Source: Methylorubrum sp. B1-46 (GTDB taxonomy: Bacteria > Pseudomonadota > Alphaproteobacteria > Rhizobiales > Beijerinckiaceae). Taken from it: 64,000 bases of DNA. This document shows, in pieces, positions 1 through 9,045 of the stretch. The DNA is taken from contig NZ_CP088247.1 of the NCBI RefSeq assembly GCF_021117295.1, positions 2,309,001 through 2,373,000 of the forward strand, written 5' to 3'. How positions within the stretch are numbered: the first letter of the stretch is position 1; every line of letters begins with the position of its first letter. Under the pieces are notes generated by a model. It was not told the origin of the DNA and did not search any database. It saw only the letters and a list, made by a program, of their open reading frames with translations. The position numbers and the translations under genes are program-made.

Positions 1-145
1 GGCAATCTTCCGGCCGACCCGCATCCTCGCCCCGTCGCGGGCTCCCTCGGGAGCGTCCTTCCTCGGAGCGGGATCGTCGCCGGAAACGCGTCTCCCGACA
101 AGGGCCTCGCCCCCGTCCCGGTGGGGACAGCGACCGAAGACGCTC

Positions 146-349
146 TCACACCCCCGCCAGATCCGTCCGGCGCCGGCGGCGCACCGGCGCCCCTCGGCCG
201 CCGGAGGTGCCGAAACGGCCCTCCTTGGTCGGCGTCGACGGCACCGCCCGGCCGTCGCGGCCACCCTGCTGGCGCCCGTGCAGGATCTCCCGCAGCTTGG
301 CCAGCGCTTCCGGCGAGGCCTCCAGGCCTTCCTTCGAGAAATGCGGCAT
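146..349 (-). CDS. Small basic hypothetical protein
   Basis: A 67-residue ORF beginning MPHFSKEGLEAS, with a predicted N-terminal helix (about residues 7-24) and an Arg-rich C-terminus. I do not recognise a family. The start is chosen because AGGAAGG lies 5 bases upstream and the stop codon of the secreted protein gene at 361-618 is directly ahead of that site, so the two look like one operon with coupled translation. No signal peptide or membrane segment is seen. The composition suggests a small soluble, possibly nucleic-acid-binding protein, but that is only inference. Confidence 0.55.
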   Translation of the reverse strand: MPHFSKEGLEASPEALAKLREILHGRQQGGRDGRAVPSTPTKEGRFGTSGGRGAPVRRRRRTDLAGV

Positions 350-360
350 GGCGGCCTTCC

Positions 361-618
361 TCAGCGCCCGGTCAGCGCGATGACGCGCACCTTGCGCCCG
401 GCCGCGGCGCAGGCGGTCGACTGGTAGGGCCAGGCGGCCGCACAGGGCGAGACCGTCGTCGACGGGCGGCTTTCGGGAGCCTTGAAGGCTGGTGCCTCCA
501 TCGGTGCTGCGGTCGCCGCCGGCTTCGGGCGGGCGGCGGCGTCCGTTGCGGCCAGACCGGCGACGAGGCCGGCGGACAGCACCGCGCTCACGGCAATCAT
601 TGAAACCAATCCCTGCAT
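361..618 (-). CDS. Small secreted hypothetical protein
   Basis: An 85-residue protein with a clear Sec-type signal peptide (MQGLVSMIAVSAVLSAGLVAG, cleavage likely near the AAA stretch at residues 26-29). An Ala/Pro-rich linker leads to a short C-terminal block with two Cys and the string WPYQSTAC...GRKVRVI. Similar small periplasmic proteins with a WPY/Cys/RVRVI ending occur in Methylobacterium and relatives; their function is unknown. The two Cys could form a disulfide in the periplasm (inference). It lies immediately upstream of the 67-residue gene at 146-349. Confidence 0.6.
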   Translation of the reverse strand: MQGLVSMIAVSAVLSAGLVAGLAATDAAARPKPAATAAPMEAPAFKAPESRPSTTVSPCAAAWPYQSTACAAAGRKVRVIALTGR

Positions 619-773
619 GACATCCCCCTCGCGGCTTCGCCGTCGTCGATGGAGAAGGTTTAGGGAGGGGGCGTGTCCGGCGTTTTGCGTCGCCGGTCAC
701 AGGATCACCGGATCAAGGGGCGTTTGTTGCGTCGAGCGCGGCGCCGACGAAATATTCGGCGGCTGCCGTGCGG

Positions 774-1517
774 TCAGTCGCCTTCGGGCCGGAAGATGTA
801 GCCCAGGCCGCGCACGGTGCGGATGTAGCGCGGATTGGCCGGGTCCGGCTCCACCTTCTTGCGGATGCGGTTGATTCGCACGTCGATCGCCCGGTCGAAC
901 GCGTCCGGATCGCGGGCATCGGCCAGGTCGAGCAGCCGCTCGCGGGACAGCGCCCGCTTCGGATGGTCGGCGAAGGCCTTGAGCAGATCGAATTCCGAGC
1001 GGGTCAGCGGCTGCTCCATGCCGGCATCGTCGCGCAGGCGCAGGGCGTCGAGTTCGAGCCACTTCGTTCCGAACCGAATCGTCCGCGATGGGGCTTCCGG
1101 TGAGGCGGCCGGCGCAGAGGCTGGGGCAGGGGCCGCCGGCGTGCCCTGCGCCCGCCGCAGCACCGAGCGCACGCGGGCAACGAGTTCGCGCAGCTCGCAG
1201 GGCTTGGGCAGGTAGTCGTCCGCACCGAGTTCGAGCCCCACCACCCGGTCGATCGGGCTCGCGGTCGCCGTCAGCATGATGATCGGGATCGGGCTTCGCG
1301 CCTTGAGGTCCCGCACGATGGAGAGGCCGTCCTCTTCGGGCATGTTGAGGTCGAGCACGATCAGGTCCGGCGTGCGGATCTGCAGATGTGCCCGCAGCGC
1401 CCGGCCGCCCTCGCACAGGGCCACGTCGAACCCGTGCAGGCGCAGGTATTCGCCGACCATGGCGCGGGCATCCGCCTCGTCGTCGACGACGGCGATGTGG
1501 GGGCCGGTCGGCGTCAT
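774..1517 (-). CDS. OmpR-family two-component response regulator
   Basis: A 247-residue regulator. The N-terminal receiver domain (about residues 7-120) has the acidic pair in VVDDE, the phospho-acceptor Asp in LDLNMPEEDG, the switch Thr in LTAT and the conserved Lys in LPKP. A Pro/Ala-rich linker leads to a C-terminal winged helix of the OmpR/PhoB type, ending in the family hallmark VRGLGYIF. It should bind DNA as a phosphorylated dimer. An ATG six codons further upstream (1535) is possible, but the receiver fold begins just after residue 7, so the inner start is preferred. It is divergent from the histidine kinase gene at 1951, a plausible but unproven partner. Confidence 0.88.
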   Translation of the reverse strand: MTPTGPHIAVVDDEADARAMVGEYLRLHGFDVALCEGGRALRAHLQIRTPDLIVLDLNMPEEDGLSIVRDLKARSPIPIIMLTATASPIDRVVGLELGADDYLPKPCELRELVARVRSVLRRAQGTPAAPAPASAPAASPEAPSRTIRFGTKWLELDALRLRDDAGMEQPLTRSEFDLLKAFADHPKRALSRERLLDLADARDPDAFDRAIDVRINRIRKKVEPDPANPRYIRTVRGLGYIFRPEGD

Positions 1518-1950
1518 GGGCGGCCGTCCATGCACGTGCCTGAAGACATGCGCGTGAATGAAGAGAAACGTCCCGTCACCTCGATGATCCCTCGAATCGA
1601 AAAGCGTGCGCCCGGCCGGACTCGACAGCTTTCGCTCGCACCATGCCCGATCGAATCGGACTTGGCGACGCCGCCGGGGCGACCATCAACGGCTCTTGCC
1701 GAGCGGATGACAGCGGCCTCGGGCGCGATCATTGAAGCCGCTCGACGCAGGCCGGTGAGAGATGTGTTGAGGCCATCCACCTTTCGCTAAGATTTCTTCG
1801 CAAATTCCGGATAAACATCGACGTGTGTGCTTTCGAACGGCAACATCGCACGCGCCGCTGCACCAAGAGCGACGAGAGAGCGCTCGTGACGCTGATGCGA
1901 TCAGCACTTGCATGCGGGTGGCCTCGAAGAGCGCGAAAGGCCTTCACGCG
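1518..1950. other. Divergent intergenic region of a two-component pair
   Basis: About 430 bases between the divergently transcribed response regulator and the hybrid kinase. The short ORFs here lack ribosome binding sites and family resemblance. The stretch 1785-1815 is AT-richer than its surroundings and is the likeliest place for the kinase promoter, but I cannot name a convincing -35/-10 pair. Confidence 0.4.
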
Positions 1951-3738
1951 ATGAACGACGCACCCGACGACGACTGGCTCGAACTCATTCCCGACGAGGC
2001 GGCGGAGGCACCGGCCCGCGCCGGCGCCTGGACGATCGCGGTGATCGACGACGACCCGGCCGTGCACGAGGGCACCCGCTACGCGCTCGCCGGATACAGC
2101 CTCGACGGGCGCGGCCTCGACATCCTCTCCGCCCATTCGGCCCAGGAGGCGCGGGCGCTTCTCGCCGAGCGGCGCGACGTCGCCATCGTGCTCCTCGACG
2201 TGGTGATGGAGACCGACGATGCCGGCTTGCGGCTCGTCGACTACATCCGCCGTGAATTGCGGGAGGAGACCGTCCGCATCATCCTGCGCACCGGTCAGCC
2301 GGGGCAGGCGCCGGAGCGGCGCGTCATCGTCGATTACGACATCAACGACTACAAGGCGAAGACCGAACTCACCGCCGACAAGCTCTTCACCAGCCTCACC
2401 GCGGCGCTCCGGGCCTATCAGCAACTCCGGCGGCTCGACGAGACCCGGCGCGGCCTGGAGATCATCATCGACGCCGCGCCGATGCTGCTCGACCACAAGT
2501 CGATGCAGCGACTGGCCGAAGGCGTGCTGACCCAGGTTGCATCGCTCCTCAACGTCGATTGCGCCGGCATCCTCGTGCTGCGCGAGGACGAGCGGGACCA
2601 CAAGCGCGAGGGCGGCTTCAGCGTGCTCGCCGGCTCGGGGCTCTACGGCGGCTATGTCGGCCGCGATCCCGGCTGGCCGCTCGATCCCGGCATCCAGCCC
2701 CTGGTCGAGCAGGCCTTCGCCGCACGCCGCCACAGCTTCGGCGACGGCCTCTCCACGCTCTACGTGCAGACCGCGAGCGGCAGCGAGATCGTCGCGCTGA
2801 TCGACACCGACCGACCGCTCTCCGACACCGACCGGGCGCTGATCACCCTGCTGGCGGGACGCCTCTCGGTCGCCTTTGACAACGTGATTCTCTACGAGCG
2901 GCTGCAGCGCGCCAACGTCACCCTGGAACAGCGGGTGGTCGAGCGCACCGCCGAGCTGATCCGCGCCAACCGCCGCCTCGACATGCAGCGCTCGGACCTG
3001 CGCCGGGCCAACAGCCTCAAGACCGAGATCCTGGGCACCATCGCCCATGACCTGAAGAATCCGCTCTCGGTGATCCTCGGCCGCTCCGAGATGCTGACCG
3101 ACCTGATCGGTCTCGACCCGGATGAGCCGTCCGGCTTGGAGCAGGCACGCACCGCGATGCGGACCCAAGTCGATCACATCCGCACCTCGGCCACACGCCT
3201 GATCGACATGATCGACAGCCTCATGGCCGACGCCATGAACGACGCCCTCGACATCACCCTGCGACGCGAACCCGTCGATCTGGCCGGTCTCGCCCGCGAG
3301 GTCTGCGAGGCCAACCGGCCGCTGGCCGATTCGAAGGGCCAGAGCCTGACCCTGGATCTCGCCGCGCCGCTCCATCTCTGCGGCGACGCCGAGCGGCTGC
3401 GCGAGGCGTTCGACAACCTCGTCTCGAACGCGATCAAGTATTCCTATCCCGGCGGCGCGATCACGGTGAGCGTGCGGGAGGAGGGCGGCGACTACGTCTG
3501 CGCGGTGGCCGACCAGGGCCCCGGCCTGTCCCCGGAGGATGCCGGCCGCCTGTTCGGCCGCTACCAGCGCCTGTCGGCCAAGCCCACCGGCGGCGAGGGC
3601 TCGACCGGGCTCGGCCTTTCCATCGTCAAGCGTATCGCCGAGCTCCACGGCGGCCGCGCCGAGGCGAGCTCCGACGGACCGGGGCAGGGTGCCGTCTTCT
3701 CGATGCGGTTCCCGAAGGAAACGGTGGGTTTGGTGTAG
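1951..3738 (+). CDS. Hybrid sensor: receiver-DUF3369-histidine kinase
   Basis: A 595-residue cytoplasmic signalling protein with the order inverted from classic sensors. An N-terminal receiver (about 28-155, phospho-acceptor Asp83 in LLDVVMET) is followed by a DUF3369 domain (about 165-310), a coiled-coil linker (about 315-355), a HisKA dimerisation helix with phospho-His366 in IAHDLKNPLS, and an HATPase_c domain with N-box Asn493 and G-boxes DQGPG and GSTGLGLSIV. There are no membrane helices. Such REC-DUF3369-HK proteins probably take signal through phosphorelay or their GAF-like region and pass phosphate to a separate regulator. The ATG at 1951 is chosen because upstream ORF sequence is not domain-like. 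The gene diverges from the OmpR regulator. Confidence 0.87.
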   Translation: MNDAPDDDWLELIPDEAAEAPARAGAWTIAVIDDDPAVHEGTRYALAGYSLDGRGLDILSAHSAQEARALLAERRDVAIVLLDVVMETDDAGLRLVDYIRRELREETVRIILRTGQPGQAPERRVIVDYDINDYKAKTELTADKLFTSLTAALRAYQQLRRLDETRRGLEIIIDAAPMLLDHKSMQRLAEGVLTQVASLLNVDCAGILVLREDERDHKREGGFSVLAGSGLYGGYVGRDPGWPLDPGIQPLVEQAFAARRHSFGDGLSTLYVQTASGSEIVALIDTDRPLSDTDRALITLLAGRLSVAFDNVILYERLQRANVTLEQRVVERTAELIRANRRLDMQRSDLRRANSLKTEILGTIAHDLKNPLSVILGRSEMLTDLIGLDPDEPSGLEQARTAMRTQVDHIRTSATRLIDMIDSLMADAMNDALDITLRREPVDLAGLAREVCEANRPLADSKGQSLTLDLAAPLHLCGDAERLREAFDNLVSNAIKYSYPGGAITVSVREEGGDYVCAVADQGPGLSPEDAGRLFGRYQRLSAKPTGGEGSTGLGLSIVKRIAELHGGRAEASSDGPGQGAVFSMRFPKETVGLV

Positions 3739-3757
3739 ACAGGGCCGGCGGGCCTCC

Positions 3758-4489
3758 TCAGTCGAGGGATGCGGCGGCCGTCTTCCGGAAGGGGCCGATC
3801 AGGCGCTCGTACGCGGCCTCCGCCGGACCGTAGCTGTTTCCCGCGAGATCGCAGAGCATTCCGCGGTCGCGCACGACAATCAGGGCGCGCCGGGCCTGGA
3901 TCGCGCCGTAGCCTTCGAGCGCCTGGATCGCCAGCGTCACGGTGGAACGCTGGGTCGCCAGCATGATCGACAGGAAATCGTGGGTCAGCGAGAGTTCGTC
4001 GCCCTCCAGCCGGTCATGTGCCATGAGGATCCAGCGGGCCAGACGCTCCTCGACGGTGTAGGCGCCGTTCGACATCGCCGTCTGGCTCACAGTCATCATC
4101 ACCGTGTGGGTGTAGCGCAGCAGCAGGTCGTGCAGGGCCGGGCTTCTCCGCAGCGCCTCGCGGAATGCGCCGACCCCGATCCGCAGCCAGGGGCCGCCGA
4201 CCTGGACCATAAGCTCGTGCGGGGCGCGGTCGGCGTTCAGCACGCTGGCGGTGCTGACCATGCCCTCCTGGCCGAAGCAGCCGACCTCGATGCGCCGCCC
4301 TTCGCTCATGACGGCGACGTTCGAGGACAGCCCGGCTTCCGGGAAATAGACGAAATCCAGCGGATGTCCGACGGACCAGAGGATGTCGCCCTTCTGGACC
4401 TGAACGCGCTCGAACTGCGGCAGGAGCAACGCCAGCTCTTCCGGCGGCAGCGCCCGGAGCAGGCGGTTTCCCGTTGATGACACACCCAT
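3758..4489 (-). CDS. Crp/Fnr-family transcription regulator
   Basis: 243 residues. The N-terminal cyclic-nucleotide-binding-like beta barrel (about 10-125, with the string VGHPLDFVYFPEAGLSS typical of the Crp/Fnr group in Rhizobiales) is followed by a dimerisation helix and a C-terminal HTH_Crp domain with a recognition region near STVTLAIQALEGYGAI. No Fnr-type N-terminal Cys cluster is present, so it is not a direct oxygen-sensing Fe-S regulator. It is convergent with the hybrid kinase, 19 bases apart. Proteins of this subtype often act downstream of light or stress two-component systems in methylobacteria; the target here is unknown. Confidence 0.87.
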   Translation of the reverse strand: MGVSSTGNRLLRALPPEELALLLPQFERVQVQKGDILWSVGHPLDFVYFPEAGLSSNVAVMSEGRRIEVGCFGQEGMVSTASVLNADRAPHELMVQVGGPWLRIGVGAFREALRRSPALHDLLLRYTHTVMMTVSQTAMSNGAYTVEERLARWILMAHDRLEGDELSLTHDFLSIMLATQRSTVTLAIQALEGYGAIQARRALIVVRDRGMLCDLAGNSYGPAEAAYERLIGPFRKTAAASLD

Positions 4490-4571
4490 TTCCGGACCCG
4501 ATCTCTCTCGCCTTCCTGCGAGAACCCGGACTCGGAACCCGAGTTCGATGATCGCGGCGGGCGCCCAGGCG

Positions 4572-5759
4572 TTATCCGCCCGCCGACGCCTCGGCCGGCC
4601 GGGGCGCGCGGCCGGGTGCCCGCCGCCCGGCCCGGCGGCGCAGGGCGTAGAGCGTCAGCCCGGTTGCGAAAAAGCCGGGGAGCGCGAGCGCCGCGAGGCA
4701 GAACAGCAGAGCGGCGGGCGCGCCGAAGAAGCGGCCGCGATGGACTTCGAGCATGTTGTCGGCGACGCGCTGGCCGAAGCTCGTATCAGCGGCGCGCTGG
4801 TCGCCGAGCGGGACGCCGGTGCGAGCGTCGTAGGTGGCCTCGTTGCGAAGGATCGCATCTGGGGCGTGCCAGCGGATGCGGATCGCCGCCGCCTCCGGTC
4901 CCGGCAGGGTAAGGGTCGCGAGGGCGGCCGTTCGCGTCGCCGCGAAGTCGGCCCAGGCCGCATCGACCGCCGGGACGCCGTCGGGGTTGCGGCCCTCGGA
5001 CACGCGGCCGGCGGGGCGCGTCTCGGGCCGCTCCTTGGGCGCTTGTCCCGTGAGCAGCCACGTTGCGCCCGCGCGATACCCATCGTAGGACCACCACAGG
5101 CCCGACAGGGCGGTCACCGCGTAGATCGGCAGCAGCCACGTCCCGGCCACCGCGTGCAGCGACCACCAGCGGGCGCGGCCGGGCCGTGCGAGGTTCGGCC
5201 GGAGCCAGCCCCGCCAGCCGTGCCGTCCGGGCCAGCGCAGGTACAGCCCGCTACCGAGGAAGGCGAGCAGCGCGAGGGCGCTGGCGCCGGTGAGCGTGCG
5301 GCCCCAGCCCTTGCCCTCGCCGGGGAGCAGCAGCCAGCGGTGCAGCGCCCGCACCGTGCCGAAGAACCCCTCCAACCGCACCGGTCCGAGCACGGTCCCG
5401 TCGGTGGGGTCAACGTAGACGGAAGGCGGTCGCTCGCCGCCGGCCCGTGCGCGGGCAAAGCGCGCCACGGCGCTGGGAACGGTGCTCCGGCCGGTCTCGC
5501 CCGAGAGGGTCAGCGCGGCGACCCGCTGCCCCGGATGCTGCGCTTCGATCCGAGCCGCCAGGACCGAAGGCGCCAGCGGCGCCCGCTCCTGTGCCGCGAT
5601 CTGTACGCGATCGCGGTTGGCGAGAGCGGTGATCGCCTCCTCGTAGCTCATCAGCGCACCTGTGGCTCCGACCAGCGCGAGCACGAGCCCGGCGGTGAGG
5701 CCGAGCGCCCAATGCATGCGAAACAGAACGGTGCGGACGGGGGAGAAGGCTGACGGCAT
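4572..5759 (-). CDS. PepSY-associated TM helix protein (iron-uptake type)
   Basis: 395 residues with four predicted membrane helices: about 14-38 (ALGLTAGLVLALVGATGALM), about 160-180, about 205-225, and a C-terminal one before an Arg-rich tail. Two PepSY-like periplasmic regions lie between them. Conserved His residues at helix ends (HWALG, LHRW, LHAVAG, VHRGRFFG) match the family that includes ferric-siderophore reductases such as FoxB/PiuB/FsrB. It directly follows the TonB siderophore receptor gene on the same strand, about 145 bases downstream, supporting reductive release of iron from a siderophore at the inner membrane. The separating hairpin at 5867-5905 may reduce read-through. Confidence 0.82.
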   Translation of the reverse strand: MPSAFSPVRTVLFRMHWALGLTAGLVLALVGATGALMSYEEAITALANRDRVQIAAQERAPLAPSVLAARIEAQHPGQRVAALTLSGETGRSTVPSAVARFARARAGGERPPSVYVDPTDGTVLGPVRLEGFFGTVRALHRWLLLPGEGKGWGRTLTGASALALLAFLGSGLYLRWPGRHGWRGWLRPNLARPGRARWWSLHAVAGTWLLPIYAVTALSGLWWSYDGYRAGATWLLTGQAPKERPETRPAGRVSEGRNPDGVPAVDAAWADFAATRTAALATLTLPGPEAAAIRIRWHAPDAILRNEATYDARTGVPLGDQRAADTSFGQRVADNMLEVHRGRFFGAPAALLFCLAALALPGFFATGLTLYALRRRAGRRAPGRAPRPAEASAGG

Positions 5760-5866
5760 GGCGCTCCGAAGAAGGATCGTTCGGCTCTCGAGCGGCGCCC
5801 CTTAGAACATCGTCCCGAAGGGTGGTCGCCGAATTTTGGAAAAAGACGATGTGGAAACAAGAGGAT

Positions 5867-5905
5867 AGAGCATCGTGCCGGATCCGGTGTCCGGCACGAT
5901 GCTCT
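5867..5905. repeat. Perfect 16-bp inverted repeat (REP/terminator-like)
   Basis: Arms 5867-5882 (AGAGCATCGTGCCGGA) and 5890-5905 are perfect complements around a 7-base loop. The right arm overlaps the stop codon of the TonB receptor gene. There is no good U-run on either side, so it is more like an extragenic palindrome or mRNA-end stabiliser than a classic rho-independent terminator. Confidence 0.8.
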
Positions 5906-8087
5906 AGTAGCGCGCCGCCAGGCTGGCGAGCACCGTGAGGGGCGCGCCGGGCAGGTTGTTGAACTGGTTGAAGGGCTGCTCGATGTAGCGCCGGTCGGTG
6001 AGGTTGCGGCCGTTCACGGCGAAGCGCCAGGTCGGGTCGATCTCGTAGAACACGGTCGCGTCGAGGCGGGCATAGGCGCCGACCTTGTAGGTGTTGGTGA
6101 TGTCGCCGAAGCGCTCGCCGACATAGGTGAGCCCGCCGCCGAAGCCGAAGCCTCGCAGGGGACCGCCCTGGAACTGGTAGGTCGACCACACGCTGGTGCT
6201 GAAGACCGGCGCCGCGGGCAGGCGGTTGCCGACCGGGATGAAGCGGTCGCGGGTGACCTCCGCATCGAGGTAGCCGATGCCGCCGATGATCTTCCAGCCC
6301 GGCAGGATCTCGCCGGCGATGTCGCCCTCGAACCCCTGCGCGCGTTGCTCGCCGGTGATGATCGAGAAGCCGGTATTGACCGGATCGGAGGCGGCCACGT
6401 TCGCCCGCAGGATGCGGAAGGCGGCCGCACTCACCGTGAGCTGGTCGGGGATCAGGTCGAAGCGGGCGCCGACCTCCACCTGCTCGCCGGTCTCCGGGGG
6501 CGGGCTTGCCACGTTGAGGATGTTGGCGGTCTGCGGCACGAAGGAGGTGGTGTAGCTCCCGTAGAGCGTGAGCGGCTCCACCGGGCGCCAGACGAGGCCG
6601 ACCCGCGGTGATGTGCCGGTGAGGTTCTGCTCCGGCGGCCGGTTCGGATTGGCCGGTGTGCGCTGGTAGTAGAGCTGGTCGGCGGTGTCGAACCGCACGC
6701 CGAGCACGAGCTGCAGGCCGGGAAAGAACTCGATCTGGTCCTGCAGGTAGGCGCCGAACAGGCTGAGCTTCTGCCGTAGGTCGTTCTGCAGCGTCAGCGT
6801 ACCGACCTGCGGCACCGAGCCCCGGATCGGGTTGAGGAAGGAGACCGAGGTCGCGGCTCCTTGCGTCGTGTAGGGGTGGCGGTAGCCGTCGACGATTTCG
6901 AAACCGGCCAGTGCCGTGTGGCGGAAGCCGAATGGATCGATGAAGCGGCCGACCGCCTCGGTCCGGCTGTCGATGGAGTGGTAGATCGAATCGCCCTCGG
7001 TGAGGCGCCGCGTCACCGTGGTGCCGGCGGCGTTCACGCCCGTCGCCCGGGTCGCGAGGAGATTGAACGCGCCCCACTGGCCGTTGACCGCCTGCCGCAG
7101 GGTCAGGTTCTCGTTGACGTCGTGCTCGGCGATCAAGGTGATCGAGTTCGCTTCGCCATAATAGCGCGACCACGGCTCGCCGTAGAAGCGGCGGACGTTG
7201 TCGAGCGGCACCCGGCCGCGGAAGGCGATCAGGCCCTCGTCGTACTGGCTGTGCTGACGGGTGAATTCGGCGTTGAGATAGACGCGGGTCGATGGATCGG
7301 GGGTCCAGACGAAGGCCGGCGCGAAGAAGTGCCGGGAGTTTTCCGGACCGCCGAAATTGCGGAACGTGGCTTCGTTCTGTGTGCCGAAGCTGAAGCGGGC
7401 GGCGAGACCCTCGACGCTCGGAATCGCGCCCGAGACCGACCCTTGGACCCGCCGGAAGGCGAAGGAGCCGCCCTGGACGGTGAGGTCGGCGGACGGGACG
7501 AGGGTCGGCTGGCGCGTGACGATGTTGATCAGGCCGCCGGGATCGCCCTGGCCGTAGAGCACGGAGGCCGGACCTTTCAGCACCTCCACCCGCTCGACGT
7601 TGGCGAGATCACGCTGCGTCGGCTGGAAGGCGTTGGCCGGGTTCAGCACGAGGCCGTCGATGGCGTAGGTCTGGGTGCGGAAGCCGCGCAGGATGTAGGT
7701 GTCGGAGCGCCCCTGGATGGTGCCGCCGGGCTGGACGTTGCTGACATTGGTGAGCGCGTCGGTGAGGCGGACGCTCTGTTGATCGACCAGAACCTCGCGC
7801 GGCACGACCTGGATCGATTGCGGCGTGTCGCGAAGCGCCGTGTCGGTGCGCGTCGCGGTCGCCGAGCGCGTGGCGCGATAGCCGACGACGGGCCCGCCCG
7901 CCCGCTCGCCGCTGCCCGTGACAGAAAGTTCGGACAGCACGGCCTCGGCACCCTCCGGGGGGACGGTCTGCGCATGAACTGCGACGGGCCAGGATAGAGC
8001 AAGGCCAAGCAGGGCACGTGAGCCTGCGATGAGCGCAGCCGATCCCGGTGTGACGGGATGCTGTCTCCCTTGCGCTACGCTGCTCAT
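5904..8087 (-). CDS. TonB-dependent siderophore receptor
   Basis: 727 residues from the chosen ATG. A signal peptide (about 1-40, ending SWPVAVHAQ) is followed by a TonB-box-like segment, a plug domain (RDTPQSIQVVPREVL, DQQSVRLTDAL, TYILRGF, VERVEVLKGPASVLYGQGDPGGLINIVTR) and a 22-strand barrel ending in aromatic-rich strands; the mature C-terminus is ASLAARY. This is a full-length outer-membrane receptor of the ferrichrome/ferripyoverdine (FhuA/FpvA-like) class that imports a ferric siderophore using TonB-ExbBD energy. The start at 8087 is chosen because the signal peptide begins there; an upstream in-frame start at 8165 adds an implausible basic extension. No FecIR-type sigma/anti-sigma pair is adjacent. 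The PepSY protein follows. Confidence 0.92.
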   Translation of the reverse strand: MSSVAQGRQHPVTPGSAALIAGSRALLGLALSWPVAVHAQTVPPEGAEAVLSELSVTGSGERAGGPVVGYRATRSATATRTDTALRDTPQSIQVVPREVLVDQQSVRLTDALTNVSNVQPGGTIQGRSDTYILRGFRTQTYAIDGLVLNPANAFQPTQRDLANVERVEVLKGPASVLYGQGDPGGLINIVTRQPTLVPSADLTVQGGSFAFRRVQGSVSGAIPSVEGLAARFSFGTQNEATFRNFGGPENSRHFFAPAFVWTPDPSTRVYLNAEFTRQHSQYDEGLIAFRGRVPLDNVRRFYGEPWSRYYGEANSITLIAEHDVNENLTLRQAVNGQWGAFNLLATRATGVNAAGTTVTRRLTEGDSIYHSIDSRTEAVGRFIDPFGFRHTALAGFEIVDGYRHPYTTQGAATSVSFLNPIRGSVPQVGTLTLQNDLRQKLSLFGAYLQDQIEFFPGLQLVLGVRFDTADQLYYQRTPANPNRPPEQNLTGTSPRVGLVWRPVEPLTLYGSYTTSFVPQTANILNVASPPPETGEQVEVGARFDLIPDQLTVSAAAFRILRANVAASDPVNTGFSIITGEQRAQGFEGDIAGEILPGWKIIGGIGYLDAEVTRDRFIPVGNRLPAAPVFSTSVWSTYQFQGGPLRGFGFGGGLTYVGERFGDITNTYKVGAYARLDATVFYEIDPTWRFAVNGRNLTDRRYIEQPFNQFNNLPGAPLTVLASLAARY

Positions 8088-9045
8088 GACCGTTCCGATT
8101 CGAGAGCGGGCTCCACGGAGCCGGTTCGGCGCGTTTACGTATGACAATGCGAGGGCGGCAAGCATACGCGCGCATATTTTGTGTTAAGGTATCGCGATAA
8201 GATCAGTCGTTGCTGAGAAACAACAATTTATTCCAAGTCTAAGTTGGAGCTGAGACCGCTTCAGCTGGCGCTGTCTCGTCAATGGTTCGAAGTCGGATGG
8301 GGCTGGCCGAAAGACCCGTTCTGGCGTCGTCCGACTGGTAGATCCCAATGGTCGAGGAGTCGGAGATGTGTCGATCAGGACGCGATCGTGCGGCGGGAGA
8401 TCCGTGCGAAGGTGATGGACGGAGCGAATGGCCAGCTCGATTGCGAGAGGTTGTTATCGTGGCGACACGCGCCCCGATGAGGCATTGAGCGTGTTAATTG
8501 AGATATAAATGCCTGTTTTCGTTCTTTGAGATAAATATTACATTATTTGAGACCTTTTGTGACCTGGATGATCGTTCTGCACTTTGGGATTTAGGTGGCG
8601 GGAAAGCCCGCTGCCCTTTGATGATCGCACTGTCGGCACGACCGGCGCCTCGCGCGATCAGCATTCAGCATGTCCCCCGAGATCACGCTCCCGATTGCCA
8701 TCCGCCTGAACGCGCGTGGGCGGCCCGTCTCCGCTGAGACGGGTCGCACCGTGCCTGGGATACCGCGTCGAGGGCGCCCGCCCCTCCTGTCCGGCCTTGG
8801 CCTCAACATCCCGGGCGCGAACCGGTGAATGCCGTCCATCAACCTGTGCACGACGCAACGGCATCACGTCCGGCGCAACGCGCAGCGTGAGGTTGAACCC
8901 TGCGCGAGTTCCAGAGCGTCTTCCGACGAAGTGGATGCCGGCTCGTCGGAAGAAAGCGCGCCAAGACAGAAGCTTGGAGCCGCCGGCCTGATGCAGTCAG
9001 GTCGGATACGGCTCTAGGCATCGCCTATCGAAGAACGGTTCTCCC
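8088..9045. other. Long intergenic region, no confident gene
   Basis: About 950 bases between the divergent TonB receptor and DUF2336 genes. The first 150 bases are AT-rich and should hold the receptor promoter; an imperfect GTTG/CAAC inverted repeat sits near 8203-8225, but I see no Fur, Irr or RirA box I could defend. The ORFs at 8244-8480 and 8591-8851 look like chance or decayed sequence without ribosome sites. A second AT-rich patch is at 8490-8560. A hairpin lies at 8919-8953. Confidence 0.5.
8919..8953. repeat. Extragenic hairpin
   Basis: 11-bp perfect arms TCTTCCGACGA (8919-8929) and TCGTCGGAAGA (8943-8953) around a 13-base loop, located in the intergenic space upstream of the DUF2336 gene. 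It resembles the dispersed palindromes common between genes in methylobacteria. Confidence 0.65.

Noticed and set aside
1729..3648. A 639-residue minus-strand frame opposite the hybrid kinase
   Set aside because: Shadow of a GC-rich gene, with no recognisable domain.
8160..8230. Fur or Irr box before the TonB receptor
   Set aside because: No sequence close to the accepted consensus; only a weak GTTG/CAAC repeat is present.
8244..8851. Small ORFs in the gap between the TonB receptor and DUF2336 genes
   Set aside because: No ribosome sites or family resemblance, and both strands are open to similar lengths; not reported as genes.
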